Assembly (NCBI GenBank): GCA_020226215.1
Contig: CM035234.1
Coordinates: 65,993,823-66,057,822 of the forward strand
DNA: 64,000 bases
DNA from: Sindora glabra
Lineage: Eukaryota > Streptophyta > Magnoliopsida > Fabales > Fabaceae
Direction: 5' to 3'
The translations under genes were made by a program, and so were the position numbers. How positions within the stretch are numbered: the stretch's first letter is position 1; every line of letters starts with the position of its first letter. The notes beneath the pieces were generated by a model, which was not told the DNA's origin, searched no databases, and saw only the letters and a program-made list of their open reading frames with translations. Below are positions 59,501-64,000 of this stretch, one piece after another.

Positions 59501-60600
59501 AAGATTTATAAAAAATGCATGACTAAGGAGATAAAGCCCAAAAACTATTAGGGTAATAGATTTTCAAGAAATGATAACATGGAAATATAACAAATATTAT
59601 AGAATTTAAGTCTATTAAAGTTTAATGGTCATTTTACTGATATCTATCCAGCATGGAATATCATTTTTATGCCAATCTAAAAAAAGTAGCCAAGAAAGCT
59701 TGCTTGGATTGATAACCATTGTGAAAGGTGAAAGATTTCTATTGGTATTCATGAGTTAGTTATCATTTTTTATATAGATGCCAATTAACCTTTCACTAGT
59801 GCCAGGAACATTGTAGATTATTCCAAGGCTATTGTTATAAGGTTGTTTTGGCCCCAATCTTGCCTAAAAATTATAAAGAATAAGTTGTTGATCACAGGGT
59901 TATCAATGGAAGATAGAATTCTACACTACATTATTGTTAAAATAATTCTTCCAAAGACATATAATTTCACTCAGATTGATCATCATGAACTATTCATGAT
60001 ATGGGTCATTAGGCAAAATATACTAAATATTTTTCCCTATCACATGCTGCTTCACATGCATTCTTATCTCAATAAAGAGTTCCTTCCTTATGGGATGATC
60101 CTCATTGAGCTATTCAAAGTTTTTGGGATTCAAATTGATAAAGAAGCTAAGGTGGAGAACTTTAAGGAATCCAAGAGATTGAAGGCCAAACATATGAAAT
60201 AAATGTCCATCTAAAAAATAAAAAGAGTTTGGCACTTCATTAAGAAAGGAGATATAGTTAAGGAATTTGATATATGTGCTTTATAGGATCATATTACTGT
60301 ATTACATCAGAAGGCATGGAAGGAGTTGAAATCTTGCATTAAAAATTAATTTAGAAAGCTCAGAGAAAAACTAAATATTACTAAAAAGGAAGAGGATAGT
60401 TCTCTTAAAGAAGAAGAAGAAGAAGAAAAAAGAAAAAGAAAAACAAGCATACTCCCCTCAAGTAGAAAGGAAAAGTAAAAGGAGACAAGAAGCTGTACAT
60501 TTAGGAGAGGAAGCAAAGGAAGAAAGGGACTCTGAAGCAACTACTTTAGATAATGAAGAAGTTAGGGATAGTTCAAATAATATGATAGATGATTAGACAT
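59501..60600 (+). pseudogene. Envelope-like third ORF of A2, broken
   Basis: The open part 59843-60202 (119 codons) contains ILHYIIVKIILPKTYN, HHELFMIWVIRQN, the HMHSYL motif and LPYGMILIELFKVFGI, almost the same as in A1. A charged tail with a GAAGAAGAAG run (about 60409-60425) follows after stops. Upstream frames with AWNIIFMPI-like sequence (about 59655) may be the N-terminal part. Assignment rests on position after pol, before the purine tract, and on its match to element B. Confidence 0.68.
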
Positions 60601-60936
60601 AATTGTTCCTTTAGCCTCATTATCCCTTTAGGATTTATCTTTATGTTTAAAACTATTAGTTGTTTTGATTAACTTCTAGATACTTTATTTATTGTTTTAT
60701 TGGTTTTATAGACATTATGTACATTACGCTAGATATTACTACTATTTTACTAGATATATTGCTAGCTTATTAATGATGATTTGTTGTTTTCTTATTTCAT
60801 TTTTTGATTGGTGCCAAAAAGGGGAGAAAATTATGAGATCTTGAAATTAAATGCATGTTTTGAGAGGGAATATTCTAATTAAAGGGAGCCATCATGTGGA
60901 AAATCTGATTTAATTTCAAAATGGTTTATCATCATT

Positions 60937-60950
60937 AAAAAGAGAGAGTT
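60937..60950 (+). other. Polypurine tract of A2
   Basis: AAAAAGAGAGAGTT directly before the 3' LTR. Confidence 0.6.
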
Positions 60951-62488
60951 TGTTAACCTTATCCCTATTCAAGAAGTTTTAATGATAACAAAACATTTTT
61001 ATCTTCTTGGATTTAGCAATTGATCAATTGGAATCCAAATGCAAAAAGTGAAGATTGAAGGAGATTAAAGATTGAAGAACATTATTAAGTAAGTTAGGAT
61101 TCTAGTTAGAGTTATGGGATAAAATTATATAAGAAGAATTTATCTAAAAAAAGGTTCAAGCTTTTCATAAAAAATATTAACCATTAAGTTAAATATTATG
61201 TCAAAAAGCTTTTAAAATGAGGTTAGAATGTTTTCATGAAAGAAAACTATGTTTTAACATGATTTTCTTTGAAAATCTTGAAAAACAAGGAGTGAATTAA
61301 TTAACCAATCGATTCTAGGCATCTAAAGAGCAAACTAGAATGTCCAAATTGATCGATCAATTAATTCTAGGTATCTAGAGAGCACATTAGACATCCTGAA
61401 TTGATTATCCAATTAATTCCAAAGATCCAGAGAGCAATCAAGGCAAAATGAATCGATTGACCAATCAATTTAGTGTTTCAAATTTTCAAAAATCAAGTTC
61501 CTTAAATCGATTGATGAACACACTCATTGCCCTATGACTTTTGTTCGAAACTAAAATTTTCAAAAGGTAAAATTGATTGACCAATCAATTTTGCACATCC
61601 AAAGCTGAACTAAGGTTTGGTGAATCGATTGACCAATTAATTCATCACGTGTTGAGTTCAAATTGTATAGCTAGGTAAATTGATTAACTAATCGATTCAT
61701 CATAACTTTTTTAAAAATTTGAAGGTAGCCTAAATCGATTGACCAATCGATTTGCAAGGTTCCAACTACACAATAACAGCTATATTTCTATATAAAGAAT
61801 TTTTAACTCTCAAACCTCTATATGAAGGCTTTATTTTGATTTGAAAAAAAAATAAGAAAGTGTTATCACTATTACATAAACACTATAAACTTCATTTTCT
61901 CTCATCTAAAACTTAAAAATCCCTTAAGCCTAAATGATTCAATTCTTTTCTTTAGCTCTTCACTATGTAATCTAACTTTCAAAGCTTGTGAGCTAGTTTC
62001 CTCATTGCAACTCACTTATTTTTTGTATGTTAGGGTGAGGTATCCTTAGGAACATCAAGAGTGTTAGATCTCTTGATAGATAAAGGCTTTAAGAGAGGAT
62101 TCTCAAAGAGATTATACAAGAAAACAAAGATTTACATTGAAACTTCTTCAAGTTCCCTTAAACTTGAAAAGATAATGGATTAGAGTTCAAAATCTAAGTC
62201 AAAGAGGCTTGGTAGTGGATGTACACCTTGAAGTGTTAGATTTTCAAGGTTGGAACCACTATAAATAGCAATGTTTGAATCTCCTTTTCTCTATCTTTCT
62301 ATTTACTTATATTATGCTCTATTTTTTTGATAAATATTTACTATTGTGCTGAGCTTGCATCAAGTTGATTATTACTTTCATTCTTGAATCACTTATTAGC
62401 TATCCATCAAAATTAAGTGCATGGTTATTATTTTGCAAAAGTCTTTATACCTAATTCAACCCTCTCTTAGGTAAAATACTAAATGACA
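60951..62488 (+). repeat. 3' LTR of A2
   Basis: 1538 bp, TGTTAACCTTATCC to AAATGACA, followed by the CTAGT target repeat. Between 61293 and 61753 it contains eight inverted-repeat motifs built on AATCGATT; the best is arms AAATCGATTG and CAATCGATTT with a 2-bp spacer at 61732-61753. The TATA position reads TATATGAA, so the promoter has decayed. Confidence 0.92.
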
Positions 62489-62493
62489 CTAGT

Positions 62494-63239
62494 GATTTGT
62501 GTAAGTCACACACTGCCATTCCAATATTGGTTCTTACACTATTAGGCTCTATTCTTTGAGCTTATATTTTTAGGTATATTTTTTAGATTCTTTTAAAATT
62601 GAAATTATTTTACTTTTCCTTGCTTATTTAATTTAAGTGCCTATTTGAATTTATTTAGGCTAAAAATTTTATAGTATGATTCTTACATTTTAAGCCTCTA
62701 TATATATATTTGTATTTTTTGCTTATATATATATATATATATATATATATGCCTACAAAATATATTTCATAGGAATTATTTAAACTCATGTTATACCATA
62801 AAATTTTATATAATTGTGAATCCACCCTTCATAGGTCCAATTGCATAAAACTTTGTTAATTTTATAAAAATGTTAGTTAGACTTAGGAGAATGTCATATT
62901 AATAATATTTTGATATCCTATTAACATGATATTATTAATATGGCTTGTTGATGATAATATGAGTGTAGGAGTAAAAATTGTATCTCCAAAATTTTTTAGC
63001 ACCTTATCTATGTTAGGTTTTAGAAATATAGTTTTCAATCCATTTATTATATTATAAAGCCTTAAATATCTTATTAGTGTTAGGTCTTATAGTATAATAG
63101 TATGTATAATTGTATAGTTTATTAAGGAAAATTTAAAGCATGATTAAAGTTAAACATGTATTAATATTTTGAATTTATTTTCTTTAATTTCCTTACCTAT
63201 GTAATTAAATGCTATTAAGACATTGAATAGGACAAACCA
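62494..63239 (+). mobile_element. Leader of copia element C, right part
   Basis: Continuation of the leader after the A2 insertion. AT-rich and non-coding, with a (TA)n microsatellite at about 62722-62750. Confidence 0.55.
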
Positions 63240-64000
63240 CAAGGACTGGATTAAGTCATTAAAATTATATATGGCAGTCTCTAATCTTAATCTAACCATT
63301 AAGGAAACAAAACCTATTATTAATATTAAATTATTAATAGAATAGAAAAGTCATCATGAAAAGTGGACTTACTTGAACAAGCTAAAAAGTATATGATGGA
63401 CAAAATTACTAGAGAGAGCATCCCTAAAACTAAAAATGTGAAAGCGTTCCTAAACTCTATAGCTAAAAACTATAAGAACTTTGACAAAGGTGAGAGGAGT
63501 CGGTATCTCTTATTGCTTGAAACATTGATATATGATGGTGTTAATGGGATACGAAAGCATTTTTTAAGGTTAGTAAACTACTACAACAAATTGATGTTTA
63601 TGCAAGTTAATTTCGGTGATAGTTATCTAACTTAGCAAGAACTAGAATATCTTCTATCTCAATTTCATGTTTTGAAAACATTTTATAGTACTCAGAAGAC
63701 TGAATAAACCATAAATGAGCTTATTTCTATTGTTACTCAAACTGAGGAAGATATGAAGAAAGGTAAAGCTTATGTGGATAACTATACTATGCATGATTCA
63801 ACCTCAAAACATGGTATAAGGACTAATTAGAATAACAACAAGCGTCGACGTAACCATAGAAGAAAGAATGGTAAGACTAATAGGTAGTACCATAAGCCTT
63901 AAAAGACCTTATTGAAAGGTAATTATCAATTTTGTAAAAAGTATGGGCACAAAAAAGTAAATTGTTTCAAGTATAAGAAGTGAGTTAAGAAGAGAAAGAA
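63240..64000 (+). pseudogene. Gag of copia element C, partial at window end
   Basis: A frame open at 63363-63635 (LLEQAKKYMMDKITRESIPK, NVKAFLNSIAKNYKNF, GVNGIRKHFLRLVNYYNKL, QVNFGDSYL) continues after a stop as QELEYLLSQFHVLKT and INELISIVTQTEEDMKKGKA. It then reaches a basic stretch and a CCHC-like knuckle (CKKYGHKKVNC, about 63937-63970). This is the UBN2-type gag of copia elements. The stop at about 63633 and two others (TAA in KTE*TINE, TAG in GIRTN*) make it a pseudogene. It is cut by the window edge. Confidence 0.82.

Larger units (their letters stand above)
50793..61650 (+). repeat. Segmental duplication, copy 2
   Basis: Direct counterpart of 1-12607. It lacks the copia N insert and retains the reverse-transcriptase segment that copy 1 lost. 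On the right it continues past the point where copy 1 is broken, so copy 2 is the more complete one. Confidence 0.93.
52132..62488 (+). mobile_element. Sirevirus-type copia element A2, full length but dead
   Basis: A 10,357-bp element with 5' LTR, primer site, gag, protease, integrase, reverse transcriptase, RNase H, envelope-like region, purine tract and 3' LTR. It is flanked by a perfect 5-bp target duplication CTAGT (52127-52131, 62489-62493). It sits inside the leader of copia element C. The LTRs differ by clearly more than the two segmental copies differ from each other, so the insertion is much older than the duplication. Confidence 0.94.

Noticed and set aside
62722..62750. (TA)n run as a regulatory or origin element
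   Set aside because: Simple microsatellite inside a retroelement leader, with no supporting features.
1..64000. A new multi-gene biological system
   Set aside because: I looked for clustered non-transposon genes on both strands and found only one intact gene. The rest is explained by transposons, repeats and AT-rich spacer DNA.

Overview
The window looks like repeat-rich nuclear DNA of a flowering plant, probably a eudicot. It is very AT-rich. Almost all coding-like sequence is decayed plant LTR-retrotransposon: two Sirevirus-type Ty1/copia families with envelope-like 3' regions, and several other copia lineages. A plant LINE fragment, MITEs and solo LTRs are also present. The only intact host gene I can support is a single-exon DUF247 (UPF0481) gene at 39185-40675 on the plus strand. 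Nothing prokaryotic is present, and I saw no tRNA, rRNA or CRISPR.

Layout. 1-12607 is copy 1 of a large direct segmental duplication: a copia 5' leader (family C) carrying a nested Sirevirus-type element (A1). The reverse-transcriptase part of A1 is replaced by the 3' end and LTR of another copia element (N, 6179-8725), and its 3' LTR is cut off. 12608-15412 is a truncated minus-strand copia element (M), joined to a broken LINE (about 15490-16910). 17130-20825 holds an AT-rich MITE-like block, a palindrome-bearing minisatellite of about 125-bp units, and a 621-bp tandem duplication with a GC-richer, ACGT-motif core. 22602-33860 is Sirevirus-type element B, with a 1.6-kb solo LTR inside its reverse transcriptase. 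B itself appears to sit in an older hAT-like MITE.

33861-47077 is the gene-bearing interval. It holds MITEs, the DUF247 gene, three diverged copies of an intergenic repeat around it, a minus-strand copia LTR with its primer-binding site, and a hAT-type MITE with an 8-bp target duplication. 47078-50255 is a solo copia LTR containing a second, unrelated solo LTR. 50261-64000 is copia element C (LTR, primer-binding site, leader, gag), interrupted by the complete but dead Sirevirus-type element A2 (52132-62488, perfect 5-bp target duplication CTAGT). 50793-61650 is copy 2 of the segmental duplication.

The sequence gives a relative history. C inserted first. A then inserted into the C leader; its LTRs are now visibly diverged. 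An integrase segment of A then duplicated in tandem, and the whole block later duplicated, since the two copies differ by only a few percent by eye. Copy 1 then acquired N and lost flanking sequence. None of the retroelements can move by itself: every gag-pol carries stops and frameshifts. N's RNase H is nearly open, with one stop in 900 bp. All family assignments come from motif recognition by eye, without database searches.
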